Below are positions 1 to 13,700 of a stretch of 64,000 nucleotides of DNA, piece after piece. Below the pieces are notes generated by a model. That model did no database searches. It was not told the DNA's origin and was given only the letters and a program-made list of their open reading frames with translations. Where the stretch lies: positions 9,672,854-9,736,853 of the forward strand of contig CP093830.1 in NCBI GenBank assembly GCA_033063855.1. The letters are read 5' to 3'. Within the stretch, counting starts at the first letter, position 1. Each line of letters opens with the position of its first letter. Made by a program: the position numbers and the translations under genes. The DNA is from Smittia aterrima (Eukaryota; Arthropoda; Insecta; Diptera; Chironomidae).

Positions 1-1695
1 ATCGTGTTTGAGAAATCTAAAAGAGAAATGCAATGACCTTAAAGAACAGAAGATTAAATAATTCGACCAACAAACTGTTTAACCAAATAACAAAACTTTC
101 AAGTGCGTGCCAAGATCGTTAACGATACGGAACATCACGTGTTTTAGACAAAACGAATGACTCTTTTGATTTGAAGAGACATCAAAGTGCTTAAAACTCT
201 CGAGACCAACATCAAACAAATTCCACTCTCATATGAGTCGAAGGAACTTTCTATAAAAACGGAACTTCTTCTGGGCTATTAAAATCTTTGAAAGGCAGCA
301 ACGATGACATTACAATAGAAAACTAGAGCATGAATGCACACGCAAATGAGGCGATTGTCTTAACAGTTCCTTTAGGACATGACCTTCAAGAAGCTTGTTA
401 TTCCATTCTCGATTACATCGTCGACTGTGATTTTGTTTTCATTTCGCGTCAGCACTTACAACTTCAGCGTTACAAGTCATTGAAGCAAAAGGTCTAAAGG
501 TCTCGTCAGTTCATGACTTAGTCGGCTGTTTTCAAGTTCTCTTGCTAGCTTTGAGCTTGTTAGTTCTGCTCACTGGAATGATTCCATTCAAAAATGAGAA
601 ACTAATATCTAAATTACTTTTCCGAGCACGGAAAGAAGTCACGCAATCGAGTGTAAGTTTCAATTCGAATGAAAGAACGAATGCTTTGACATAGTAAGCA
701 GAAACTTCTGGGAAACCTTTCAATCGCTCCATCGTCATGTCTTAAGTGAGAAGAATGATAATTTCTTCACTTGTCAGCTCAAGAAACTTGTCTCGATGCG
801 ATCTCTGATTGTTTTAATTGGTGGGAAACTAAGAAGCGATGCCTGGCGAATAATTTAACAGAAGCACGTTCAAACACAGCGCGGTCTAATAAATGAAATA
901 GTTTCTGATAAATTAAATTGAATTTATGTGCAATTGAGAGCAAACAAAATGATCGACGTCGGATCTCACTTCTCTGATTCAACATGAAGTTTTTATGCCG
1001 CTCACGTTTCACAGATTGCATTAGTTCGATTCAGTCAGGAATTTCTTTTGAATTGTTTTGGGAGAAATTTGTATGCAAAATATGATTCGTTGCGTAACCT
1101 TTTGAAAGTCGTTGGAATTGCGATGGTTAAATAAATCGCTGATAAATCAATTTTTGTGGAATTTCTAAAGTAGAAAGCTCTGAAGTGAACATAATTTTGA
1201 TTCTAAGAGGTTTAACGAACTTCGCGTGCGTGAGCTTCGTTTATTACAGAGCAAAGTCATTCTTTAATGTCGAGAAGCGACACTGCTTGAAAATCATTCA
1301 CATCACACCTTCTTTTAAAGAGATTTCTTTCACGAGACGCATTCGAGTGTTATGAGAAGCGGCGGCATGAACTTGACTGTCTCGACACTTTTTTTGCATT
1401 ATCACTGCGCGATTGTTGACTTAGCTGTTCGTAATGAGAGTTGAAAGACAAAGAATCATAATAAATTATTATTCATTTAGTCAACAACTCTTCTGATATG
1501 TTGATTAGGCTTCTCTTTGCTAATTTTCGCCGACTTCCTCGTTCTCCATCGTGAGACTGTCACAAGTTCAAGAAACTAATGATTTTCTCTTCTTCCGCAG
1601 ATTCATTACAAAACAAAGTTTAAATCTCTGAATTCAATTGAAAGTGTCTTTCGAGTCTGAAGTGAATGAAATATTAAAACTTTTGTGGAGCAAAC
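1..1695. other. Upstream flank and 5' UTR of the RasGAP gene
   Basis: I see no supportable protein-coding gene here; open frames are short and lack family resemblance. The last part before 1696 is expected to contain the promoter and 5' UTR of the long RasGAP isoform, but no core promoter motif stands out clearly enough to place a start site. Confidence 0.5.
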
Positions 1696-1765
1696 ATGGA
1701 GATGTCAAAGAAGAACAACAGCTTTCCCTTTCCAAGTCGCGTCGAAGGATTTTTGGAGTGTTGTG
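1696..1765 (+). CDS. raskol: RasGAP coding exon 1 (long isoform)
   Basis: ATG at 1696 opens 23 codons that end VEGFLECC plus one base, followed by a consensus GTGAGT donor. The leftover G joins the AA at 34311 to make GAA and continues [21 protein letters not shown], which reads as the start of a PH domain (short beta strand, then a W-YPFYCVL strand). The match of phase and sense over 32.5 kb is the argument; a transcript would settle it. Confidence 0.72.
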
Positions 1766-4700
1766 GTGAGTACAGAAATTCATTTTCATGCGACGATTGC
1801 GAAACATTCAGTGCTGGCAGCTATGAAAAATCTCTTTTGATCATGGCGACAAAGATATGAGACCGATGTCACTTTATAAAACTAATTTGCTGTCAAGAGC
1901 CATCGGTCAAATGTAATGATAGTTATTCAACTTAATTGCTTATTCAAAGTTTCAGTCTTTGTTAGTTAGCAATCAGCTACGTGAGTCGATAAAATTGCCG
2001 GTTCAAAGCGTGATTGGAACTATGGGATTGTTCTCAAATAACGTCTTTAACTATTTTTCAAACCTAACAGTTCTCCTTTCTTTAATAATGATAAAGACGA
2101 AACTTACAAACAAACCGCTAGACATGAAAAGAACTTTTCGCAAAATTGTTTCACGACTTGTTTTATTTATTTAAAAGTTATCGCTTGCCAGCCGTCATTC
2201 TTGTTCATTATACAACTCGATCAAGCATGAAAAAGAAAACTTTCCAACTTTTCTTACTGCGGAGAGTCAATGATTTGATGAGAGCCAGCTGTGAAGCGAC
2301 TTTTATGATTTTTCTTTATTGCGTTGATTTGATTTGAGAAGATTAGTTTCTGTTTGTTTTTATTTTGAGCGAATGAAACATTCAAAGCGTGCGCCTATCC
2401 ATCGATTTTACTTCTCGATGAGTTATGACTTGTTTACACACACTTTCCTCATCGTCGTGACCTACAAACCGACACAGAACTACAAACAACACAATTTGAA
2501 TAAATTTCACTCGAGCAGAGATATGTTGTCATCAACTTTCTCGAGAAACCAGCCGCCAGTAGTCAATTATTAAAGACTTTGTCTCTGTCTTGATCGAGAA
2601 GAAAGTAATCAAGAGTTATTCATGTCAAAGAAGGCTTCGCCTTTGTCGAGAGATATTTAACTTTAACGATGCCGGTAGGTTCAGCGAACTCCGCTGATGT
2701 TTAGGAAAAGATAAAGAAATGAAATTCTCCAGCGAGAGGAAGTCGAAAGATGAAAAATAAAGTTATGCTTCCACTCCCGACAGCTTACGACGCATGAACG
2801 AAGACCAAACGCATATTAAATATCATGTCCCGCAGAAAGAAGGTTTCCTGCTTGTTATGAAGTTAATTTCCTCCGATTGGCACTTTCAAGTTTCTCTCAA
2901 TTGGGCAAGTCCCATTTCCTTCTGAGTTTGCTCCATAAATCCGTTCGAGAATTAACTCCGAGCGTTGCAATTATTTTGCTTAATGTACGAAAACGAAACT
3001 TTAAATTTGTCTCTCATGGGCTGAGCCGCAAACTCGAAAATGAGAATATTTTAAAGTTGATGGACATTTCTACCAGCGGCTCACGGAAACTCGACAACTC
3101 TCGGCCCATAGGAAATTATCAAATAGCGTTTTTCGTGTCTCCATGACGCAACGATTTTCGCCAACGGCACCGTTGAGACATTGATCAAACATTTGCGGTT
3201 CTAATTTGAATGTAGGTCGAGGAGCCACATGAGCTTGTCTCTATCGCAATGACCTCAAGGCAACAGGTTTTGCTCGCAGTCAGATTCACCAAGTTGATGT
3301 TCGAGCAGGTACCAAAGCTAAGCCTTTAAGATTGTTGCAAAGCTTAATGTTCGTTCGATTCCAATTTCAGAGTTTTGTATAATTCCAAATTAAATAAACA
3401 AATTGTAATTCCTTTTATAAATTGTATGGGAATCGTTTAGCTTTCTTAGGCTCTCGCGTTGCCTCTTAAACGAGAAATATTTTAGCATTTACAGAGATTA
3501 ATCGAAAAGTCAATGCCGAAAGGGAAGTTGAGACGTAAAACGTGTTAATTGACTAAAGAAACAAACAACTTTTCAGCTCTTTGTAGTAACGAGTGTTTAA
3601 ACAACTGATAAGCTCTTGCAAACAATTTCTGCTTAGCTGAAATTTTTATTAAATCTAACGGGAGAAGTTAAAGTTCAAGCGATTGTTTGTCAATGAATGA
3701 ATTAATCAAAATATCTTCGATTGCTAATTTAGATTCATCATTTAGTCATTTGTCTGATGTCATGCTTCGAATTGTTCACAAACAGAAGCAGAAACTCTGA
3801 CTGACGTTCGTGTTTAATTGCCCATCATGGAAATTAATTAGCGCAGTTCTCAAAGCTTTGCCCAAAAACTTGTCACTTGCGAATACGTTGCGCATCGAGG
3901 CGCGTCCAATTAATCAATTAGCGAGTCACAGTCGTGTGAGTTTGCACTTGAACTTCATATTTTTAATCGCGATAAAGCAATCAATCGATTTTCTCTCATG
4001 TTTCTTTGCAATGTAGCTTCTCAAATTTCACTCCATCGCTCAAGAAGAACGGTCGTGAAGGTCGACTGTGCTCTGGCTTGACTAATCAACCGAAGTATTA
4101 GATTGCGAGTCAACCATCGTTCAGCATGATCAGCCGCAGATCTGAGATTGAGAATCAGGTCATGAGAAGTATTCGCTTTAATTGGTTTTTGCGGGAAAGT
4201 TTTGTCGAACGTCGTAGGCTTCACTCGATTCACTTGACTGATGATGCAAATTTCTCCGCACATCGACTTCACTTCAATGAAAACTGTTCTCGGTTACCAT
4301 TAAAATGACTTCAAGGCGTGAATCAAGTCGAGTCTGAGACATGTTTCTCCTTTAGCGGCAGTGACAGACGCTGACACTCTTTAATTACATTATTTACGCT
4401 GCTGCCTCCATGCGTCGTCGACGAAACAAAGTCGATACTCATTTACCTCGCGATGTAAATTTGTTATTGTTTGGTGCGCAACCCATTTTCGTCTAAACGC
4501 CCAACGTCATGCAAGGAGAAAGATTGAGATGAATCATCATCAAGACACATTTGCTTTCATTCAAACGAAGAACACACATTTCGAGTTCATTAAAGTCATT
4601 AAACAAGTTTCTCTTGTTTCTTAATTCACTTGGAGACATCAGTCATTGCAGACACTAACCGCGTTCGAATATGTTTTACAACCAGAAGCTTGAGCTTTAA

Positions 4701-7700
4701 TTTCGATAAGACACAACGATGTCGATAAATCATTGAAACGCAAATGTTTACCAAGCCCCAAGTCGACCTATACACAATTCGCCGATCCAATTTCTCGCAT
4801 GAGTTGCATTTTGCGGTTTATCTCTCGATGATTGATGTTGGTGGCTCTTCGCAATTATCTTCCCATTTCCATCGCCCTTCACAATTGTTTCGTCCATTCT
4901 CCAGTTTGCTGTCTGTGGCTGAAAAAAAGAATCACGAAGTTAACGCTTTCCACACGAGAGAAGACAATTTACTTACGCATGGTCAAAGTTCATCAAAGTT
5001 TTGGTCCTTTCGATCCTAATGGAAGTTCCAATATCACCCTCAGCAATCTGATCCATCTTGAAGTGACGAGATAAACCATAAAACGTAATGATTTGCCATC
5101 ATTTGACTTCACTTTCTTCATAAGTTTGACGATGGGGGAGATTTCGAAATGCTTGCGTCGGCCTCGTTGAGTTTATGTCTCTCTGTGTTTGTCATTAGAT
5201 CCATAAATTCGTTGATGCGTTTTTACTGCCGGTCCATAAAATGAGTATTCGTTTATTCAGTGTTTCTTAATTGAGTGTTGTTAACACATTTTTTTTTCGG
5301 CGGTTTCATTACCTCGTGAAACATAATTAAACATAAGACTCACTTTTGATCTCTGACGGTCGTTAACGTCAGTGATTTTATATTAAAAGTGATTTGCAAA
5401 GTCGAGATGTCGTTGACCTCTAAAAAATACAAAATTACGAGAAGACAAAGTTAACGCGCTCAGGTCCATTGAAGCATGAATGTTTGATATGTGCTGGTGC
5501 CGTTAGAAACACGAATGGGAAACAAGAAGCAACTAACGTAAGCTGAAACAGATTAAATGTTAAAGAATGTTTAGATATTGAGAATCAGTTTGATGTATGA
5601 CTTACTTAGCTTGAATTTCGATGGGAACTGAGGAATGTTTTGTTAAAAAAATAACGTAAAAGTCATTCACGTCACCGGATGGAGAAATAAACTTGAACTT
5701 ATCAAATAATTTCACGGTTATTGGGAATGAAACGAAAAGTAGTCGGCATAGTTTTTCGTTCCATTTCGAATTTTCAACCGTCATCAACATTTTGATTGCC
5801 GTAAAATTAAATCTGTCTCGCTATTGGCGATAAGAGGCGTGTATCTGTCAAGAGTTAAACTATCAGCTAACAAATGGTTTCAATTGAACTCGAGATCACT
5901 TTAGGATTCAGTTTGTTGTTTAAGCTTGAACATGAGAGTTCAATTGGTTTTCTGTGTTTTTGTCAAATTGGCAATTGCTGAGCAAAACTTAAAACTTCTT
6001 TACCAACGCGAACCGAACGTTTTAGCTGAAGCTGTTGAGGAAATCATAGACAAACACTACGCAATCCATCAACCGATAATAAACTTGATTAGTCCTGAGT
6101 CTGAGTTCGACCATGGCTTTGCGATTAAAGATTTTCTTGATGAGCTCCTCGACAGAAGATTTAAGAGAAGCAACTTAAGTTATCGACAGGAGAGATCCTC
6201 CAAGCTCTCAATAACTAATCGTAGAAGACGCGCGACAATCTTGACAATCAATACTTTTGAGGGTTTTCTTCAATACTTCTCACTTATTGATTCAAAGTCC
6301 TTCCGGTTCAACGGATTTTATCTGATTGTTCTCGTGAGCGGCGAGATCAAAGAAATCGAAAAAATCTTCAAGACTTTCTGGCAAATTCAAATCTACAACG
6401 TGAACTGCATTTTTGAGGATGAAAGAGGCAAAGTCGTCGTCAAAACCTTCATGCCTTTCACAAAGGGAAACTGCCACAACACGAGACCTCTGATCATTGA
6501 CAGATTCACAAACGGATCGTTTAAGAACGATGTCACGAAAATTTTCCCGAAGAAAATGAATAATTTGTTTGATTGTTCGATTCGAGTAGCTTTGTCCAAT
6601 AACATCAGTCCTGCGATTTTTGCAAAGCTTCTGGTTAATCAAAGTTACTCGCTTCGTGGACGAGACATAAATTTACTTAATACAATCGCAGAATCTTTGA
6701 ATTTTCACATCGACTTAACTTTCATTGGAGAAGAAGGTTTTTTGATGGACAACGGAACTGCAGAAGGTCCTTTAAAAGCTCTCATGGATCGTGAAGCGGA
6801 TATTTCGATCTCTGACTGGTGGATAAAGAAAAATCGATTACAGTTCTTCGACAGCACGACGTCCTACAACAGCGATAAGATTGTCTTCCTTGTTCCTCCC
6901 GGTCGCGAATTCACTGGATTCGAGACTCTCATCTTTCCCTTCACCATCTCTCTTTGGCTTCTTATCCTCGCTTGGTTTCTTCTGGGAATTCTCGTAATTT
7001 TTATTATCAAACTTCGTCCAATGCCAATTCAAAACTTTGTATTTGGAGAGAAAGTTCGAACTCCTTACATGAATTTGATTAATGGATATCTCGGAGGAAC
7101 TCAAACAGTTCTCCCGAAAACAAATTTCGCAAGATTTCTGCTGACGATGTTGTTGATCTACGCACTCGTAATTCGAACTCTTTATCAAGCTTCGTTCTTC
7201 AAATTGTTGAAGTCAAACGCACATTTTCAAGCTGTTGAGTCGGTTGGGGATATCGTGAAGAGGGATTATCGAATCTATGTGAATTCTGAGACTGTTGACG
7301 TCTTTTCCGAATCGTTGTTACTCAAGAACAGGTTGAAACACTCTTTTTCCTTAATCTCTTCTTAAAACTTGACGTTTCTTTCGCAGATTAAAATTTGTTG
7401 AAGGCTTTGAACTCGATGGAGTTCTTGATAAAATCCAAAGCGATTCATCGTTCAAAGGAGCTTACGGCTCTTCATTGATGCGACTTTATTACAAGAATCA
7501 GATGATCCCGATTGAATCTCGTTTCCACTATTGCGATGAAGTTGTCTTAACTCTTCCTCTGGTGATCTACACTTTGAAGGATTTTTATCTCATCGATGCA
7601 ATCAACGAGAAGATTGAGATCATAAAAACTTCTGGCTTCATCGAATTTTGGCAAAATCTCGATATCAACAAAGTCACACTCGAAGATAAAGACACGAAGC

Positions 7701-10700
7701 CACCAAGAGCTCTAGCATTTCATGACTTTAAAGGCTCATTGCAAGTTTTATTTATTGGCTTCTTTCTTGGCTTAGTTGTCTTCTTGTTTGAGCTGTTGCG
7801 TTCGATTTGTTCACGTCGTGTCAAGCACTAAAGACTCTCACTTTAAAGTCGTTTCATGTTTCACTCGTTTTGTGTTTCAATTAATGTCAAAATCTTGTAA
7901 AACAATTATCGATTACAGAATTACGAAAATAAAACAAGTTTTTGACGTAAGAGTAATTAAATTTTCAATAAACGTTTGAAAAGTGTCTTTGACACTCTCT
8001 CCCCTACTCACAATTTCCACAAAAATAGATTTCCCTAACAAATTGAATTCTGTCATTTGCTTGAATGAGTCGACAAATTCCATTAGTTGGGTTGGTTATG
8101 GTTATCAGCTCGCAAGTCTCCTAATGAACATTATTCGTTTACATAAGCCGATGATATAATGGAACTTTCATTCATGGGACCGTTCATTCAAGGACGCGAA
8201 ATGAGCATTAGAATTGACAGGGGAAATTGATGAAATAAATTCATTCAAGTGGAATGTTTCCGTCCCTTTTCCTCAAGGAAGCGCTAAAAAGACATTTCAA
8301 CTCACTCACTCGAAGAAGCTTTAAGCGATAGGCAAAGTCGAAGGAAAATATTTTCGCTTCTTATATAAATAGATCTTCGAGTTCCATTTCGAGTTATGAA
8401 TCTTTTTCGATTAGTCGTCACGGAGAATTTGAATATTCGACATGAAGAAAATTGGTTTCTTGTGTTTTCTGATTTTATTTCCATCGGCAATAACTTTTCA
8501 ATTAAGTGTCGCTTCGAGAAACTTTTCACAACTCGCCATGTCAGTCAACGCTGTGATCGATTCGTTCTTAGCAAAAGAGCTCACAGCGACCACAATCATC
8601 GCGTTTGGCGATGACTTTGTTTTAAGAGATTTTAAAGACGATTTGCTTTCACATCGACTTCGAAGTTACAACGTCGGCTTTCGACAAGAAAGCGTCAAGA
8701 GACTGACTCAAATTAAATTCAGAAAGAAAAGGTGCAACATATTTTTGATCACAAACTTCATCGGATTCAAAGCTATTTACAGGCAAATCAATTCAAGTCT
8801 CTTCAAGCTAAGCGGCTTTTATCTCATCGTTGCAGTAACTCGGTCATTCCCTCAAATCGAAGACGTTTTTCAACTTCTTTGGAAGAAGCAGATTCACAAT
8901 GTTATCGTTTTATTCGAAGAGAAACCTGACGAAGTCTCTGTGACAACATTTTTTCCATTCAATGGAGTTGATTGTAAGAACACGGAGCCTCGTTTAATAA
9001 ATCGTTTTCGCAATGGAAGTTTTCTCAATTCGATTGAAAGCTTGTTCCCGGACAAAATCACAGATTTGCATAACTGCCCGATCGGAGTTTCTATCTCAAA
9101 CAACACAGAGCCATACGTTTTTGTGAAGCAACACGCGAATGGAAGCTTACAAATGAGCGGTCGAGACATTTATTTAATCGAAAGTTTAGCGGAAAGTCTT
9201 AACTTCAAAATAAATTATAGTTTCGTTGGGAATATTGGATATTTCGTGGAAAATCGAACTTCTGAGGGAGTTTTGAAAGCTTTGTTGGACGGAAAAGCAG
9301 ATTTATCGATCACATCTTGGTTTCTAAATATTTGGAGATTGAAATTCTTTGATTGCACAACTTCCTACATCAGTGAACCACTTTTCTTCGCAATTCCACC
9401 AGCTCGAGAGCTCACACCGTTTGAGAAACTTGTGTTTCCCTTTGAGCTTCTTATCTGGGCTTTACTTCTGACTTGCTTCGTTGTTGGATTCATCGTGATA
9501 TTCACGGTCAAATACCGTTTCAAATCGAGTCAACATTTCGTTTTCGGGAGTGGCGTGACGAGTCCTTATCTCAACATGTTTATCGGCTTCATTGGTGGAA
9601 TGCAAAATGTTTTACCAAAACGAAACTTCGCGAGATTCATTTTGATAATCTTCCTAATGTTCTCGTTGGTGATTCGAACGTTTTATCAAGCTTTGTTTTA
9701 TCAAATTCTCCAATTCAACGCGTACTCAAAGGAAATCGGCTCGATTGATGAGATGATTACAAAAGACTTTGAGTTCTACGCACCTTTGGGATATGCTGAC
9801 ATGTTTCAGGGAACTTCAACAATGAATAACAAGTAATTTGAATTTTCGTTATGATTTAATCTTCATAACAAATATTTTTAGAGTCATTCCACTCTTACCT
9901 GACGATGAGCAGAGCTTTAAGGAAAAAGTTATAAGCGACTCGACAGTAAATTGCGCCTACGGAATCCCCGAGACCATCGCAATCTACGACAACAAAGCAA
10001 AAGAGAGGAATCTCCACTATAAGACATGCAAAGACATCGTAGTCATGGTTCCTATCGTGATTTACACTCGTAAAGATTTCTATCTTTTAGAAGCTTTCGA
10101 CAAAAGAATTGAAATGTTGAAAGCTGCCGGCTTAATTGAGTTTTGGCACTTTCAAGAAATCGGAGGAAAAATTTCTGATGACAAGCGATTGACTTATCCG
10201 AAAGTTTTGACTTTTAATCAACTCGCTGGAAGCTTTCAACTTTTATTAATTGGATCAGTGGCAAGTGTTATTGCTTTTGTGGTTGAGATGTCAATTCCAA
10301 TAATTAAAAAATAAAATAAAATTTAGTGGAGCACTCAAAAAATTAATTTTTCGTTTGATTAAACTGAGCGTGCTCGAGAATACTCGTCGTCACTCGGATT
10401 ATCAGTGAAAAGCTCATGAAATAATTAAATTCCCTTGAATGCAGTGAATGAAGTCGTCGACAATTTATTTAATTTGGCTTCGCGTAATTTAAAAGAAAAA
10501 CTTTTGCGAGTCGTGTCGAGAGAACCACGAAATTGCTTGAACTTTCTGTTTTCTTTTTTTTTTTCAAACTAAGTCAGAATGCCAACAAAAGTTTTCCTCC
10601 CACATCAAGTGAATGACATTTTATTGTGTTGACGTGACAAAAATATTTTCTTAATTCCTCATCCATTTACTTGATGAGCAACCTCTGACGATTCTAGAAA

Positions 10701-13700
10701 TTTAATTTCATAAAGTTTTATCGTCAGTGCTTCGACTCATTTCTCGAAATGAAGTTTGCATTGTGCTTTGTAGTTTTTTGCGTTTTTTATTTGTATTTTG
10801 TGAATTGCAAGATGAATCTTGAGACAACAGGATTTTCAACAAATCTTGTTCAGGGAGTCGATTCGATCATCAAAAGCTTCTTCTCTCAATTTGAAGGAAC
10901 TCTAAATTTAATTTCTTCTTCAAATGATGAATCATTGGCTGTCGTCGACTTTAAAAACAAATTACTTTCGAGTGTTTTTAATCGTTCAAATGTTTCGATT
11001 CGTCAAGGACATTTGAATACTGAAACAAGTCGCAAACGTTACGGCATTTTCATCATTGAGAACTTTAAAGAGATTCTCATTATCCTGCATTCGATTACTG
11101 CTGAAACTTTGAAGTCCAATGGATATTTCCTCATTGTTTTCGTCAATGGGCCGATTCCTAACATTGAAGATGTTTTCTCAATTTTCTGGCAAAAGAAATT
11201 CTTCAATGTCATCGCAATTTATGAAAACGAAAGACGCAGAGTTTTGGTAGAAACTTTTCTGCCATTCAATACCGGCCATTGCAGTGACACGCGACCTTTC
11301 ATGATCAATGAGTTTAAGGATGGAAAGTTTATCAACGGAAACGAAAATATTTTTCCTGAGAAAATGAAAAATTTATTCAGTTGCCCAATTAGAATTTCGA
11401 TCTCTAATAATTCTGAACCTGCAATAGTTTATCGACAAAAGTCAAATGGAGATATTGAGGTGACTGGTGGAGATGTTAATATGATGAAAACAATTTCAGA
11501 AAGCTTGAACTTTGAAATCAAATATTTATTCTACGAAAGAGAAGGAGAGTTTTACGAGAACGGAACAACGAATGGACCTTTGAGAGCTTTGTTAGATGAT
11601 GAAGCCGAACTGTCATTGTCTCTTTGGTGGCTTAAGAGCAACAGGAAGAAGTACTTCGATAGCACAACATTTTACATAAGCGAACCCATCATTTTCCTCG
11701 TTCCTCCGGGAAGAGGTTTCACAACTTTTGAGAAGTTTTCATTCCCATTTAAATTTTGGGTTTGGTGTTTTCACATTATTTGTCTCTTGGTTGGCATCTC
11801 TGTGATTCTCATCATCAAGCTTCGATTCAAGAAAGCGCGAAACTTTGTATTTGGAAGTGGAGTTTATAATCCTTTCTTGAATATGTTGATTATTGTCGTT
11901 GGCCAAAGTCAAAGAATTTTACCGAAACGAAACTTTGCTCGATTCATTCTGATGATGTTCCTGATGTACTCGCTTGTCATTCGAACTCTTTATCAAGCCT
12001 CGTTCTATCATCTGCTGCAGTCGAACAAACATAAAAATGAGGTGCAATCACTTGACGAGATGCTCGAAGAAGAGTACACGATTTTTGCTTTCATGGGGCT
12101 CAGAGATTTGATTCAATTTAAGGAAGAATACAAGTGAGAGATTAATTTGAAACATTCTTGAAACTCACTTTGAATATTCTAGGATTCAAGAAGTGGATAA
12201 TATAGAAAACTTCACTCATCTCGAAAACGTTCGAAGCGATCCTTACTTCAAAGGAGTTTACCCTCACTCGCTCTTGAGAGTTCTTTATCTAAACAAGATT
12301 TCACCAAAGGATTCTCGATTTACAATTTGCAAAGAGACGTTTATGACACTTCCCGTGGTGATGTACTCAGTTAAGGAATTTTATCTTCTCGACGCTTTAA
12401 ACGATAAAATCGATTCATTGAAGTCAGCGGGACTAATCGACTTTTGGTATTTTCAAGATCTTGACATGAAATTTCTATCCGAAAAGTTCTCCGATCCACC
12501 GCGAAAAGTTTTGACGATGACTCACTTGATGGGCTGCTTCTATTTTTATCTCGGAGGTCTCGCTGTCAGTTTCATTGTCTTCATTCTCGAGTTGACAGTG
12601 AAGCTTTACAATGCTCGTCGAAAAGCTTAAGATAACAAATTATTTTAATTCATTAAATTGATGTTGTCAATGTAAAATTCTTCTCAGTTGAATATTTCTA
12701 TTCGAACATGAAGATTGTGATTCTTTTAACTCTTGTTGGTTTCATAAACTCACTTGCACTCTACAATAAATTTTTGCTAAGCTCAGAACAGTTTGAGAAT
12801 TTAACTGCAGCTGTTAATTTGATAATCAACAAGAAACTGTCTTTAATTTCCGGAACCGTCAACATCATTTCACCAGAATTCTTCAAGGACTTTGCAGACA
12901 GTTTGCTCTCTGACACTTTCAATTCAAGTTCAGTTGCAGTTCAACAGAAAGTTTTAACTACTTTCCATCCGGACATCAAACCAAATCGACGAAAATGTTC
13001 AATTTTCTTGATCAGAAGCTTTCATGACTTTTCTAAAATCAACTCAAAGTTGACGATAGAACATTTCAAGTCGAGTGGATCGTACTTGATCGTTTTCGTC
13101 AATGGGCCGATTCCTAACATTGAAGATTTTTCTCAAGTTTTCTGGCAAAAGAAATTCTTCAATGTCATCGCAATTTATGAAAACGAAAGATCAAGTTTTG
13201 GTAGAAACTTTTCTGCCATTCAAGCCGGCCATTGCAGTGACACGCGACCTTTCATGATCAATGAGTTTAAGGATGGAAAGTTTATCAACGGAAACGAAAA
13301 TATTTTTCCTGAGAAAATGAAAAATTTATTCCATGGCTGTCCAATTCGATTTCGATCTCTAATAATTCTGAACCTGCAATAGTTTATCGACAAAAGTCAA
13401 ATGGAGATATTGAGGTGACTGGAGGCGACATCAATATGATGAGAATTCTCTTTCAGAAAGCCTGAACTTTGAAATTAAATATAAATTCTTCGAGAGAGAA
13501 GGAGAGTTTTACGAGAACGGAACAACGAATGGACCTTTAAGAGCTTTGTTAAAGGATGATGAAGCCGAACTGTCATCTGTTTCTCTTTGGTGGCTTAAGA
13601 GCAACAGGAAGAAGTATTTCGATAGCACAACATTTTACATGAGCGAAGCGATCGTGTTTATTGTTCCTCCAGGAAGAGATTTTACAACTTTTGAGAAGTT

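Noticed and set aside
6292..7188. Minus-strand open frames of 70-116 codons inside the first receptor
   Set aside because: Antisense shadows of a well-supported receptor exon; no start context, leader or domain. The same applies to similar frames under the other receptors, NOMO and RasGAP exons.
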